Shown: in pieces, positions 15,193-23,734 of the stretch
Position numbering within the stretch: position 1 is the stretch's first letter
Layout of the letters: every line of letters starts with the position of its first letter
DNA from: an uncultured Porphyromonadaceae bacterium
GTDB lineage: Bacteria > Bacteroidota > Bacteroidia > Bacteroidales > Muribaculaceae
Reading direction: 5' to 3'
Assembly: GCA_902493335.1 (NCBI GenBank)
Contig: CABUPJ010000013.1
Span: 7,920 to 71,919, forward strand
DNA length: 64,000 nucleotides
Notes under the pieces: generated by a model
What the model was told of the DNA's origin: nothing
Database searches by the model: none
The model's input: only the letters and a program-made list of their open reading frames with translations
Position numbers and translations under genes: made by a program

Positions 15193-17028
15193 TCAGAGGT
15201 CTGAGAGGTTATCATAAATTTTCTGAAGGCAGACGCGCGCCCGGCGGAGGGTTTCGCCGGCTGTCGGGCCGGCAAGAACGTCGGGGCGGTCGGCGTCGAG
15301 GTTATAGACGACGGTGTCTGTCGCTGTCACCATTCCGACGGCGTCGGTGTCGGTGAAGAAGGCGAAGTGAGGCGCGTCGCTGTCAAACAGGTCTTTGCTG
15401 TAAATGAATTCGTCGTGAGGCAGACCGCATAGCGCCAGAACGGTGGCGGCGAGGTCTGTCTGCGAGCCGACGACGTCGATGCGTTCGCCCCTGCGACGGA
15501 GCGCGCCGCCGGTGAAGACGAGCGGGACGGTGTGACGCAGACGCCGGTCGCTGAGATTGCGGGGCCAGACGCCGTAGTGGTCGGGAACGATGATGACGAG
15601 GCTGCGGTCGTAGCGCGGCGAGGCCGCAAGGCTGTCGACAAAGGCGCCTATGCAGCTGTCGCTGTAGGCGAAGGCGTTGAGGCGCTCGTCGTCAAACCGG
15701 CTTCTGAAGGGCACCTCGAAAGGCTCGTGGCTGCTCGAGGTCTGTATGACGCGCAGGCGCGGCGACGACGTGGTGTCGGCGCGCAGCTCATCGAGAGCGT
15801 GGGCGAACACGACGTGGTCGTGAGCGCCCCATTTGCCGGTACGTTCGGCGAGCGGGAAGTCTTTGTCACAGACAATATGGCCGAAGCCCGAGCTGACGAC
15901 GTAAGCGAGCATGTTGGTGAAGTTGATGTCGCCGCCGTAATAGTAGGCAGTGTTATAGCCGGCGTCGCGCAGACGGCGCGGCATCGAGGGCAGCTTCTCG
16001 GCTTTTCTGACATATTTCATCACGCTCGTGTTGGGCTGGCCGGGGAAACCGCTGAGAATGGCCGGCAGAGCGCGGTCGGTGCGGAAGCTCGAGGCATAGA
16101 AGCCGGTGAAGAGCATGCCGTCGGCGGCTATAGAGTCGAGGCGCATGGCTACCTGCTCTCCGCCGAGCGAAGGCATCAGGTGGGACGAAAAGCTCTCGGC
16201 GATGATAATCCATATGTCGGGGCGGTCGGTCGTCAGCGTGACCGTGTCGGGCCGGGCGCCAGCTGTGTATGTCATCTTGCTGAAGACGCTGTCGGCCTCG
16301 ACGGCGTCGGTATACCGGTATTGCGAGGCGAAATCGCTCTGATGTGTCGCCGAATAAAGCAGGCTGAACGCCGGATTGACGGCGGCATGGTTAAGGCGCT
16401 GGTTATCGCTGAAATAGGCGCGGCTTAGATTCATCGTCGAGACGGTGACACCGCCGCGGATGGGGATGAACAGAAGCCCTGTCAGCACAGCCATCACGGC
16501 GATGGCGCTGTTGCGGCTGCGTCCGCGGGGCAGCGGCTCGACGTCGACGCGCATCGATGTATAAGCGAACAGGAAATAGAACGCGGCTGTCAGGGCAATC
16601 AGGGCGACGATGCCTCCGAGAGCTTCGCCCGCTGTGGCGCTTGCCATGGCCGACGCCGGCGACGACATGAAATAGAATATCGGCGTCACGTCGAGTTTGA
16701 AGCCCCAGTAGCCGTATAGAACCGTGTCGGCGATGAAGACGGCAGCGAGGATAAATGCTATGATGCCGAAGTAGATGCGGGATATTATGGCGTTTACCTT
16801 CGATTTCACCACTAACATGGAGATTATGACGAGGCACGGGATGACCGTGAGGTATGCAGCGATAGAGCGGTCGATGGCCATTCCGTTGGCGATGACGTCG
16901 ATATAGTCAGAAAAGGACGCGTCGCCGTAGAGGCCGCTGTAGACGGCCATAAACACAGGCTTTTCGATGATGAAAATCACCAAAAACACAAAATATGTGA
17001 CAACGGCTCTGAGAAGCGCTTTTTTCAT
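15193..17028 (-). CDS. LTA-synthase/sulfatase-fold membrane transferase
   Basis: A 611-residue protein with five predicted N-terminal membrane helices (residues about 1-200) and a periplasmic alkaline-phosphatase-fold domain. Active-site elements are AESFSSH (metal-binding Glu), SSFRTDRALPAILSG (probable Thr nucleophile) and PDHYGVWPRN (metal-binding Asp-His). The family transfers phosphoglycerol or phosphoethanolamine to lipid or glycan acceptors; Bacteroidetes have no lipoteichoic acid, so a role on lipid A or surface glycan is likelier. It is first in the cassette, two bases ahead of the PAP2 gene. Confidence 0.9.
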   Translation of the reverse strand: MKKALLRAVVTYFVFLVIFIIEKPVFMAVYSGLYGDASFSDYIDVIANGMAIDRSIAAYLTVIPCLVIISMLVVKSKVNAIISRIYFGIIAFILAAVFIADTVLYGYWGFKLDVTPIFYFMSSPASAMASATAGEALGGIVALIALTAAFYFLFAYTSMRVDVEPLPRGRSRNSAIAVMAVLTGLLFIPIRGGVTVSTMNLSRAYFSDNQRLNHAAVNPAFSLLYSATHQSDFASQYRYTDAVEADSVFSKMTYTAGARPDTVTLTTDRPDIWIIIAESFSSHLMPSLGGEQVAMRLDSIAADGMLFTGFYASSFRTDRALPAILSGFPGQPNTSVMKYVRKAEKLPSMPRRLRDAGYNTAYYYGGDINFTNMLAYVVSSGFGHIVCDKDFPLAERTGKWGAHDHVVFAHALDELRADTTSSPRLRVIQTSSSHEPFEVPFRSRFDDERLNAFAYSDSCIGAFVDSLAASPRYDRSLVIIVPDHYGVWPRNLSDRRLRHTVPLVFTGGALRRRGERIDVVGSQTDLAATVLALCGLPHDEFIYSKDLFDSDAPHFAFFTDTDAVGMVTATDTVVYNLDADRPDVLAGPTAGETLRRARVCLQKIYDNLSDL

Positions 17029-17122
17029 GTATCCGACTTGATTGGTCTATATCGCCGCAAAATTAGTCAAAATTCATGAAAGTGGCTGTATAATAATAGA
17101 TAAAAAACGTCAACGGCAGCAA

Positions 17123-17524
17123 TCACTTCACACGGAAAAGCTTGTCTTCATCGAATCCGGCGGTCACTATACGGCCATCGAAAAAATGTCTTACCGATTC
17201 ACAGCCGCACTCAAGAATCTCTTTCAACGCCAATATCATCTGGTGCAGCAAAGTTTCCCATACCATTGACTCGAAACCTCTGCCGGCAAGCATCAGATAT
17301 TTTTCGCGCGGCTCATATTCTGGTTTACAAGTCCAACCATCGTCTTCTCCGTCATATTCTTTAAAGCCGCACATATAGACTCCATAACCGTTATCTGATT
17401 CAAACATACCGATATTGACCGCCACGATATCTTGCGGCATACTTTCTGCTGCAGCGATTTTCTTCAGCCACTCCTCAATCACATCCTTGACTGTCATAGT
17501 TTTAATAAGTAATGGTTCATTCAT
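17123..17524 (-). CDS. small acidic hypothetical protein
   Basis: A 133-residue soluble acidic protein I cannot assign. It has an N-terminal amphipathic helix (VKDVIEEWLKKIAA), a central strand-rich part (VAVNIGMFESDNGYGVYMCGF) and a C-terminal DGRIVTAGFDEDKLF. The size, acidity and central Gly/Tyr strands resemble immunity or SUKH-like proteins, but no toxin gene is next to it, so this is only a resemblance. The ATG at 17524 overlaps the stop of the DUF2851 gene by eight bases; an alternative start is ATG 17497. It is somewhat more AT-rich than the genes to its right. Confidence 0.7.
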   Translation of the reverse strand: MNEPLLIKTMTVKDVIEEWLKKIAAAESMPQDIVAVNIGMFESDNGYGVYMCGFKEYDGEDDGWTCKPEYEPREKYLMLAGRGFESMVWETLLHQMILALKEILECGCESVRHFFDGRIVTAGFDEDKLFRVK

Positions 17525-18806
17525 TTGCCTGTCTTTTGACTTTGGCGGAGAGGAGGCGGTGGCCGATGCGGCAGTAGAGGCATTTGCGCTGTTCGCAGTA
17601 GCTGCGGCAGAGTTCGATGAGAGCCTGTGACGTGAAAGCGTCGTTGCAGGGGATGCCGGCGTCGGTAAACTGACGGACTATCGTGTTGCGTTCGGGCGGC
17701 AGACCCTGAAGGAGTTCGAGCGCGGTCTGACAGCGGCCGGTGTCGTTATAGGCCAGACCGTAGGCGTAGAGCATCGGCGCGACGACGTTGATGATAAGTA
17801 TCGAGACCGAGGCGTCGCTGAGCGCCTTGACCGTCGGCGAGGCTTCGGCCATGAAGGTGTAACGCCGCGACCAAAAACCCGTCAGGCTGATGTCGAAGAG
17901 GCTGCGGGCGTCGGCCTCGTTCTTAACCTCGAAGATGCGGCTGCCGATGACGAAGCCGGCGTTTATCATGTGGGCAAGTGTCGAGATGCGGCGGTGAGGG
18001 AAGTTGGCGGGACGTCCGCTCATGCGCCAGTTGAGCGCCAGAGGACGTGCGAGCCCGAATTTCGATGCCATGAACGAATATTCCTGTATCATGCGTTCGA
18101 CATATCCCGCGCGCTCGGGCGGATTGTCGAGAAAGCCTGCCTGACCGAAGAGGGTGCCCTCGATAGTCTCGAGCGAGTCGCGGTGTTTGAGCAGCATCTT
18201 CAGCGGCGTCGACAGCGCCAGACGCTCGAACGCATCGCTGTTGGTGCCGAAGCCGAGGGCACGGGCGAGAGTGATGTAGACGGCGTCGATCCAGTTGCCG
18301 TCGTGGCCGTCGACAAGGCGGTTGATACGCTCGACCTTGGCATTGATGCGCTCATAGGCAAGATTATCGATCCAGTCATGGATATAAATCGACGGCAGGG
18401 CGGGAATCTCTTTGCGGCAGGGCGGGAAATCGCGGCAGCCTTCGACCATCTCACGGTAGCGGCGGCTGAAGTCGGGTGTGCAGTCCATCACCATCTGAGG
18501 CACAAGCTGTCCGTCGGGACGGTGTATCTCGGCGTCGCTGCTGGCGACGACATGAAGCACGACCGAGTCATAGGCGCTGTCTTTGTCATGGCCATGGCGG
18601 AACCAGTCGGATGCCCTGACATGGATTTCGATGTTGCCGCTCCATAACTGGCGGTCGATCATCACCTTGGCGTTGAAGAAGTCGGGTCCGGCGCCGGTGT
18701 TGAGCAGCCCCTGGTCGATGACACGCACCTGACGGCCGTCGACGGTCTTCATTTCTTCGGCGGGCCAGAGCTTGTGCTGCCAGACATATTGCATCAGCCT
18801 TTCCAT
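17517..18806 (-). CDS. DUF2851 family protein
   Basis: A 429-residue cytoplasmic protein matching the Bacteroidetes-enriched DUF2851 family from the N-terminal signature (MQYVWQHKLW, then VIDQGLLNTGAGPDFFNAKV) to the end. The C-terminus bears a Cys-rich cluster (ELCRSYCEQRKCLYCRIGHRLL) that may bind a metal or an iron-sulfur centre; this is inference from spacing. The function is unknown. It starts two bases after the stop of the SpoU methyltransferase gene, suggesting co-transcription. Confidence 0.88.
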   Translation of the reverse strand: MERLMQYVWQHKLWPAEEMKTVDGRQVRVIDQGLLNTGAGPDFFNAKVMIDRQLWSGNIEIHVRASDWFRHGHDKDSAYDSVVLHVVASSDAEIHRPDGQLVPQMVMDCTPDFSRRYREMVEGCRDFPPCRKEIPALPSIYIHDWIDNLAYERINAKVERINRLVDGHDGNWIDAVYITLARALGFGTNSDAFERLALSTPLKMLLKHRDSLETIEGTLFGQAGFLDNPPERAGYVERMIQEYSFMASKFGLARPLALNWRMSGRPANFPHRRISTLAHMINAGFVIGSRIFEVKNEADARSLFDISLTGFWSRRYTFMAEASPTVKALSDASVSILIINVVAPMLYAYGLAYNDTGRCQTALELLQGLPPERNTIVRQFTDAGIPCNDAFTSQALIELCRSYCEQRKCLYCRIGHRLLSAKVKRQANE

Positions 18807-18808
18807 GG

Positions 18809-19609
18809 CTATCTGATTCTCAGTTGCCAGAAAGCGACCGCCGCGGCTGCGGCGACGTTGAGCGAGTCGACACCGTGAGACATCGGTATCCTGACGGTGT
18901 AGTCGGCGCCGGCGATGACACTGCGGGCAAGGCCGTCACCCTCGGTGCCCATGATGACGGCAAGGCGCTCTTCGGCGGCGAGGGCGGAATCGTCGAGACT
19001 GACCGAGTCGTCGGTCAGAGCCATGGCCGCCGTAGTGATACCGAGACGGCGCAGGTCGGCGACAGGGTCGTCAATCCATGTCCAGGGAACGAGAAAGACC
19101 GAACCCATCGAGACACGTACAGATCGGCGGTTGAGCGGGTCGCAGGATGTACGGGTCAGCAGGACGCCGTCGATGCCGAGCGCTGCGGCCGAGCGGAAGA
19201 TGGCGCCGATGTTGGTGGTGTCGGTGACGCTGTCGATGACGACGAGGCGGCGGGCATCGCGGCAGACCTCCTCGGCCGATGGCGGCTCGGGGCGGCGCAT
19301 GGCGCAGAGGACACCGCGGGTCAGGCGGTAGCCTGTAAGTGATTCGAGAAGTTCGCGCGGGCCGGTGTAAACTGTGATGTCGCCGGCCATGGCGATGACT
19401 TCGGCGGCGTCGCCTGTGATATGGCGCGCCTCGCAGAGCATGCTGAGGGGCTGATAGCCTGCCTCAAGCGCTACTTTTATGACTTTGGGACTCTCGGCTA
19501 TGAAAACTGCCTGCGACGGGGCGAGACGACTGCGCAGCTGCGCTTCGGTGAGCGATGCGTAGACCTCGACGCCGGGGTGGCCGAGTGATGTTATTTCGAC
19601 TGTTTTCAT
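18809..19609 (-). CDS. TrmH/SpoU-family RNA 2'-O-methyltransferase
   Basis: A 266-residue SPOUT methyltransferase with an N-terminal substrate-binding domain (about 1-95). The catalytic knot carries motif 1 TNIGAIFRSAAALGIDGV, motif 2 VIMGTEGDGL and motif 3 IPMSHGVDSLNVAAAAAV, which bind S-adenosylmethionine and supply the catalytic Arg and Asn. It methylates the ribose of tRNA or rRNA; the target nucleotide cannot be told. It follows the tonB gene by 26 bases. A second, shorter SpoU protein lies at 61879. Confidence 0.93.
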   Translation of the reverse strand: MKTVEITSLGHPGVEVYASLTEAQLRSRLAPSQAVFIAESPKVIKVALEAGYQPLSMLCEARHITGDAAEVIAMAGDITVYTGPRELLESLTGYRLTRGVLCAMRRPEPPSAEEVCRDARRLVVIDSVTDTTNIGAIFRSAAALGIDGVLLTRTSCDPLNRRSVRVSMGSVFLVPWTWIDDPVADLRRLGITTAAMALTDDSVSLDDSALAAEERLAVIMGTEGDGLARSVIAGADYTVRIPMSHGVDSLNVAAAAAVAFWQLRIR

Positions 19610-19635
19610 GGCCGTTTCCTTTGAATCTGTGATGC

Positions 19636-20436
19636 TTATCGGAAACGGTATGTTATGTAGGCTGTCGACTCTTCGGGAGCGTTGTCGTCAGAGCGGGTGA
19701 AGACTCTCGAGCGCACTTCGCGCTCGCAGGCGGCGCGCACTTCGGGACTCGTCGCCGCCGGGGCGTCGCCACCCTGGAAGGTGACCGATTTGACACGGCC
19801 GCTACGGTCGATCTTGACCATCATGACGACCGAGCCGGTGACTGTGCTGGGGACGCTGTTGTATGATGGCATAGCCCATCCGCCGCCGACGCGGCCAGTG
19901 CCGCGGCCGTTGACCGACGAATTCTTGCCGTCGGGACGGCCCGAGTCGCCTTTGTTTTTGCCTTTGTTGTCGGTGTTGTCCTTGCCGGCGTTGCGGAATG
20001 CCGAGCCGAGTTCGCTTTTGGCCTGTCGGGCGGCTTTTTCCTGTTTTGCCTTGGTGTCATCGACAGGGCCGGGCTTGACTTTCTTGTCTTTTTTATCTTT
20101 TTTGACGGGCGAGGGTCTGTCGGAGGTGACGACAGTCGGGGCGTCGCCCTTGGGACCGTTGTCGGTGACGTCCATGCCGCCCTCGGGAGCTGCCGAAGAA
20201 TTGTTGTCGAGAGGCTCCTCGCTGTAGGCCGGCGAGGGATTGTCGGATGCCTGCACAGGCGACATCGGCAGGTCGAGCAGCTCGGCATATTCCTCGACGG
20301 TGATGTCGGCCTTGTGGCGCGGAGGCCACTCCTTGACCGTCGGGTCGAGGGTGACACTGCTGAAGACCATCATGAGGATGACGGCGGCGCAGATTATGGC
20401 GGTGGCCACGGCCGAGTATATGCGGGTCTTATTCAT
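19636..20436 (-). CDS. TonB-like energy transducer
   Basis: A 266-residue protein starting at ATG 20436, since in-frame codons further upstream lie inside exbD. A single N-terminal membrane helix (VATAIICAAVILMMVF) is followed by a long Pro/Lys/Asp-rich periplasmic linker (DKKDKKVKPGPVDD region) and a C-terminal TonB domain with GSVVMMVKIDRSGRVKSV and the terminal ITYRFR strand. It couples the proton-motive force to outer-membrane transporters. The start overlaps the end of exbD by eight bases, and exbB-exbD-tonB are in the usual order. Confidence 0.93.
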   Translation of the reverse strand: MNKTRIYSAVATAIICAAVILMMVFSSVTLDPTVKEWPPRHKADITVEEYAELLDLPMSPVQASDNPSPAYSEEPLDNNSSAAPEGGMDVTDNGPKGDAPTVVTSDRPSPVKKDKKDKKVKPGPVDDTKAKQEKAARQAKSELGSAFRNAGKDNTDNKGKNKGDSGRPDGKNSSVNGRGTGRVGGGWAMPSYNSVPSTVTGSVVMMVKIDRSGRVKSVTFQGGDAPAATSPEVRAACEREVRSRVFTRSDDNAPEESTAYITYRFR

Positions 20437-20875
20437 TTGCGATTGTTTGTGCGTCGGGACGCTTGCTGTCGAGGGGCTTTGTGGCAAGCACCATCTTCAT
20501 CGAATTCTGTGCGCCGATGTTGAGCACTTCGACGACTTTGCCGTAGGCGACCTCGGTGTCGGCGTAAACGGCGATGCCGCCGACCGAATCCTGTGAGGTG
20601 ACAACTCTGAGGTAGTCGACGAGATTTTCGTTGTCGACAGGCTGAAGCTCAGAGTCGGCATAGCTGACGAAGTAGTTGCCGCCAGCGTCGATGAAGACGC
20701 GTGTGGTCGGTTTTGACGGTGTCTGTGCGGCACTCTCGGGCAGGTTGATGTCGAGAGCTGTGGGGAAGATGAATGTCGATGTGACAAGGAAGAAGACAAG
20801 CAGCAGGAAGATGACGTCGGTCATCGACGCCATCGAGAAGGTCGCGAGCATGTCCTGTTGACGTTTGAGAGCCAT
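20429..20875 (-). CDS. exbD: ExbD/TolR-family biopolymer transport protein
   Basis: A 148-residue protein with a cytoplasmic N-terminus, one membrane helix (SMTDVIFLLLVFFLVTSTFI) containing the essential Asp20 (in MASMTDVIF), and a periplasmic domain. This is the standard ExbD/TolR architecture, forming the proton channel with ExbB. It starts seven bases after exbB and overlaps tonB. Whether it serves TonB or a Tol-like function is suggested by the adjacent TonB-domain gene. Confidence 0.95.
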   Translation of the reverse strand: MALKRQQDMLATFSMASMTDVIFLLLVFFLVTSTFIFPTALDINLPESAAQTPSKPTTRVFIDAGGNYFVSYADSELQPVDNENLVDYLRVVTSQDSVGGIAVYADTEVAYGKVVEVLNIGAQNSMKMVLATKPLDSKRPDAQTIANE

Positions 20876-20882
20876 AGCGCGC

Positions 20883-21635
20883 TTATTCTGCCGGTTCGTT
20901 GAGAAGGTCCATGAAGTCCATCGTGCGGGCTTCCATGAGGTTCATGACCTTGTTGATGCGGGCCACGAGGTAGTTGTAGGCGAAGAGGGCGATGATGCCT
21001 ACGACAAGACCGGCGACGGTGGTGACGAGAGCTGTGTAGATGCCTCCGGCGAAGTCGCCGATCGAAGCGGCGTTGCCCGAGTTGGCGATTGCGAAGAAGG
21101 CCTGCACCATGCCGATGACAGTGCCGAGGAAGCCGAGCATCGGAGCGCCGGCGGCTGTGGTGGCCAGCCAGGGAAGACCTTTGCTGAGGGCGGCGACCTC
21201 GAGGTTGCCGGTGTTCTCGATAGCGACGAGAACGTCATTCATCGGACGGCCGATGCGGCTGATGCCTTTCGAGATGAGGCGTCCGTAGGGCGAATTGTCC
21301 GAACGGCAGAGGTTGAGGGCGCTCTCGATTTCACCGTCGTGGATATAGTCTTTGATGCGTTTCATGAACGTGTCGTCGAGCTTCGACGCCTTGTAGGTGA
21401 CGATGGCGCGCTCGATGAAGATATAGATGCTGATGACAGCGAGCAGAGCCAGGGGTATCATGATCCAGCCACCTTCGACGCAGAGCTGCCAGATTGAGAG
21501 CGAGGGGGCTGCTTCGGTTGCCGCAGCCGCTGCTGCGGCCGACGTGACGGTGTCGACGGTTGCGACTGTCGCAGCGCTGTCGGTCAGACCGGTCAGGCTG
21601 TCGGCGATGACGGGGATTTGTGCTAAGATAGACAT
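20883..21635 (-). CDS. exbB: MotA/TolQ/ExbB proton channel family protein
   Basis: A 250-residue inner-membrane protein. ATG 21635 is chosen because the in-frame extension overlaps pdxJ. Hydrophobic segments are seen near residues 50-70 (WIMIPLALLAVISIYIFI), 155-180 (PMLGFLGTVIGMVQAFFAI) and 195-220 (LVTTVAGLVVGIIALFAYN), and the GTVIGM...F and TTVAGLVVGI signatures are those of ExbB/TolQ. It starts 13 bases after pdxJ, in the Bacteroidales order pdxJ-exbB-exbD-tonB. Confidence 0.95.
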   Translation of the reverse strand: MSILAQIPVIADSLTGLTDSAATVATVDTVTSAAAAAAATEAAPSLSIWQLCVEGGWIMIPLALLAVISIYIFIERAIVTYKASKLDDTFMKRIKDYIHDGEIESALNLCRSDNSPYGRLISKGISRIGRPMNDVLVAIENTGNLEVAALSKGLPWLATTAAGAPMLGFLGTVIGMVQAFFAIANSGNAASIGDFAGGIYTALVTTVAGLVVGIIALFAYNYLVARINKVMNLMEARTMDFMDLLNEPAE

Positions 21636-21648
21636 TATTTGTTGGTTT

Positions 21649-22362
21649 TTAAGAGATTGCTGCTTTATATCGACGGATTGTCTCTTCGAGGCCGAGGTAG
21701 AGGGCGTCGCAGATGAGGGCATGTCCTATCGACACCTCGTTGAGATAGGGGATGTTGTGCTTGAAGTAAGCAAGATTGTCGAGGTTGAGGTCATGGCCGG
21801 CGTTGACACCCAGACCGTTGTTGTGGGCCGCGCGGCTCGCTTCGGCGTAGGGCGCGACTGCGGCGGCGGGGTCGGTCGGATAGAGGTCTGCGTAGGGCTT
21901 GGTATAGAGCTCGACGCGGTCGGCGCCTGTCCTGGCTGCGGCGGCGATCTGAGCGATGTCGGGGTCGACAAAAATCGATGTCCTGATGCCGGCGTCCTTG
22001 AAGCGTTCGACCAGCGATGTCAGGAAGCCGAGATTTGAGGCGACGTCCCATCCGTGGTTTGAGGTGAGGGTGTCGGGAGCGTCGGGGACAAGGGTAACCT
22101 GTTCGGGACGTACCTTGAGTACCAGATCGATGAACTCGGGCGAAGGATAGCCTTCGATATTGAATTCTGTCCTGACGAGAGGACGCAGTGTGAAAACGTC
22201 GTCGCGGCGTATGTGGCGCTCGTCGGGACGCGGGTGGACGGTGATGCCCTGGGCGCCGAAGCGTTCGCAGTCGACGGCCACGTCTTCGACGCAGGGACGG
22301 TTTTCGCCGCGGGCGTTGCGCAGAGTGGCGATTTTGTTGATATTGACGCTAAGATTGGTCAT
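21649..22362 (-). CDS. pdxJ: pyridoxine 5'-phosphate synthase
   Basis: A 237-residue TIM-barrel enzyme of normal length, starting [19 protein letters not shown] with the substrate-binding [17 protein letters not shown] and the [11 protein letters not shown] loop. It condenses 1-deoxy-xylulose 5-phosphate with 3-amino-2-oxopropyl phosphate to give pyridoxine 5'-phosphate in the DXP-dependent vitamin B6 pathway. It heads the operon with exbB-exbD-tonB. Confidence 0.97.
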   Translation of the reverse strand: MTNLSVNINKIATLRNARGENRPCVEDVAVDCERFGAQGITVHPRPDERHIRRDDVFTLRPLVRTEFNIEGYPSPEFIDLVLKVRPEQVTLVPDAPDTLTSNHGWDVASNLGFLTSLVERFKDAGIRTSIFVDPDIAQIAAAARTGADRVELYTKPYADLYPTDPAAAVAPYAEASRAAHNNGLGVNAGHDLNLDNLAYFKHNIPYLNEVSIGHALICDALYLGLEETIRRYKAAIS

Positions 22363-22445
22363 TGCTGTTTTTTAATCTGTCGTCTGTCAATGCCGCCGAA
22401 ACATAGATTGTTAGTTAAAATTTCGGCGGATATGCGATTTTTTTG

Positions 22446-22478
22446 TAAATTTGTAATTGTAATGCGTCTACAAAATTA
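22446..22478. promoter_or_regulatory. possible divergent promoter elements (pdxJ and nadK units)
   Basis: TAAATTTG (22446-22453) fits a plus-strand -7 for the nadK unit, and CAAAATTA (22471-22478), which is TAATTTTG on the minus strand, fits a -7 for pdxJ. Neither has a well-placed -33, so these are partial matches. Confidence 0.35.
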
Positions 22479-22505
22479 GTCACAATTACCAAAAACAAAA
22501 AGGAT

Positions 22506-22865
22506 TTGACTCCAAAAGTTCTAAAAACATATAAAATCGACTCTCCTTATCCCGCCGTCTATGGCAGCAGCCGCCTGCTTGTCGGCTGCCGCGCCGACGA
22601 ATATTCGGCATCGGCGATAGCGCGCGCCGTCGAGGACTGTGACGCCCATCTGCTCAACCTCAATGCCATGCCCGGCGCCGACTACGGCTTCGACATGGTC
22701 GTCGACCTCAGAGTGGATCTCGCCGCGCCATATGCTGCCGCACGGTCGCTCGAGCGCTATGGCTATGCCGTCATCGACGCCCGTGCCGACGGCGATGACC
22801 CCGCCGGCGGCGACGACACGCTGCGCCGCCGTGTCGACGAACTTATGAGATATCTCAATATATGA
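22506..22865 (+). CDS. C-terminal ACT-like half of a CBS-domain protein, lacking the CBS pair
   Basis: The reading frame (119 codons from TTG 22506) contains no ATG before the middle of the domain, so a TTG start or a lost 5' end must be assumed. The sequence GCRADEYSASAIARAVEDCDAH through the end ...DELMRYLNI resembles the C-terminal third of the CBS-domain protein that Bacteroidales encode next to nadK, an ACT-like fold. The roughly 130-residue N-terminal CBS tandem expected upstream is absent; only AT-rich non-coding sequence is there. Seven bases separate it from nadK, so it is probably co-transcribed and perhaps a regulatory partner. The homology is recalled, not computed. Confidence 0.65.
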   Translation: MTPKVLKTYKIDSPYPAVYGSSRLLVGCRADEYSASAIARAVEDCDAHLLNLNAMPGADYGFDMVVDLRVDLAAPYAAARSLERYGYAVIDARADGDDPAGGDDTLRRRVDELMRYLNI

Positions 22866-22872
22866 TGATCTT

Positions 22873-23733
22873 ATGAAAATTGCAATCTACGGCAGCCGCC
22901 GACAGCACGACCATCTCACCCGAATAGAGGCTTTTATGAAGGCTCTCGCAGCCGCCGGCGACGAGGTGGTGATGCACTCGAAGCTATATAAATATCTTGT
23001 GTCGCTGATGCCGCTGGCTCTCGGCGCGGTCACCCGTGTCACCGACCGCGGCAACTTCGACGCCGACATCGTCATCAGCATCGGCGGTGACGGCACATTT
23101 CTGCGAACAGCCATATGGGTGGGTGACAAGGAGATACCTATTCTCGGCATCAACACAGGACGTCTGGGCTACCTCACTTCGTTGCCCGTGACATGCCTGC
23201 CGACACTCCGCGGGCTCATAGACAGCGACAGATTCACAGTCTCGCGGCGGCGGCTCATCGAGGTTGTCTCGCCCGAGCTGAATATCTGGCCTTTCGCCCT
23301 CAATGAGGTCACCATATCCAAAGACGACAGCGCTTCGATGATAGACGCCAACACTACCCTCAACGGCGTCGATCTCGCCGACTACCGCGCCGACGGACTC
23401 ATCGTGTCGACACCGACGGGCAGCACGGCCTACAACCTCTCGGTCGGCGGCCCGCTCATCGAGCCGGAGACTCCCGTGTGGGTAATATCGCCCATTGCCG
23501 CTCATACGCTGTCGATGCGTCCGCTTGTCGTCAGCGACACCTCGCGTCTGACAATCTGTCCCGACGGCCGCGCCTCACACTTCCGACTGACTCTCGACGG
23601 CCGCTGGACGGCTCTCGACATCGGCACGACGGTCGAACTGCGCCGCGCCCGCTTCGACACCCTCGTGATGCGCCCCGACAACATCGATTTCGCAACCACT
23701 CTTCGTGAGAAACTTCATTGGGGACTCGACTGA
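22873..23733 (+). CDS. nadK: NAD kinase
   Basis: A 286-residue ATP-NAD kinase of normal length. The diagnostic phosphate-binding GGDGT is in SIGGDGTFLRTAIW, followed by INTGRLGYLTS and the NE/D motif in ALNEVTISKDDSASMI; the glycine-rich TPTGSTAYNLSVGGPL completes the NAD site. It makes NADP from NAD and ATP in the cytoplasm. The YgjP-like gene follows one base after its stop. Confidence 0.97.
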   Translation: MKIAIYGSRRQHDHLTRIEAFMKALAAAGDEVVMHSKLYKYLVSLMPLALGAVTRVTDRGNFDADIVISIGGDGTFLRTAIWVGDKEIPILGINTGRLGYLTSLPVTCLPTLRGLIDSDRFTVSRRRLIEVVSPELNIWPFALNEVTISKDDSASMIDANTTLNGVDLADYRADGLIVSTPTGSTAYNLSVGGPLIEPETPVWVISPIAAHTLSMRPLVVSDTSRLTICPDGRASHFRLTLDGRWTALDIGTTVELRRARFDTLVMRPDNIDFATTLREKLHWGLD

Positions 23734-23734
23734 A

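Noticed and set aside
15532..16428. A 298-codon plus-strand frame opposite the LTA-synthase-like gene
   Set aside because: Composition (long runs of Ala, Val, Gly, Asp) is that of an antisense frame; the minus-strand gene has clear catalytic motifs.
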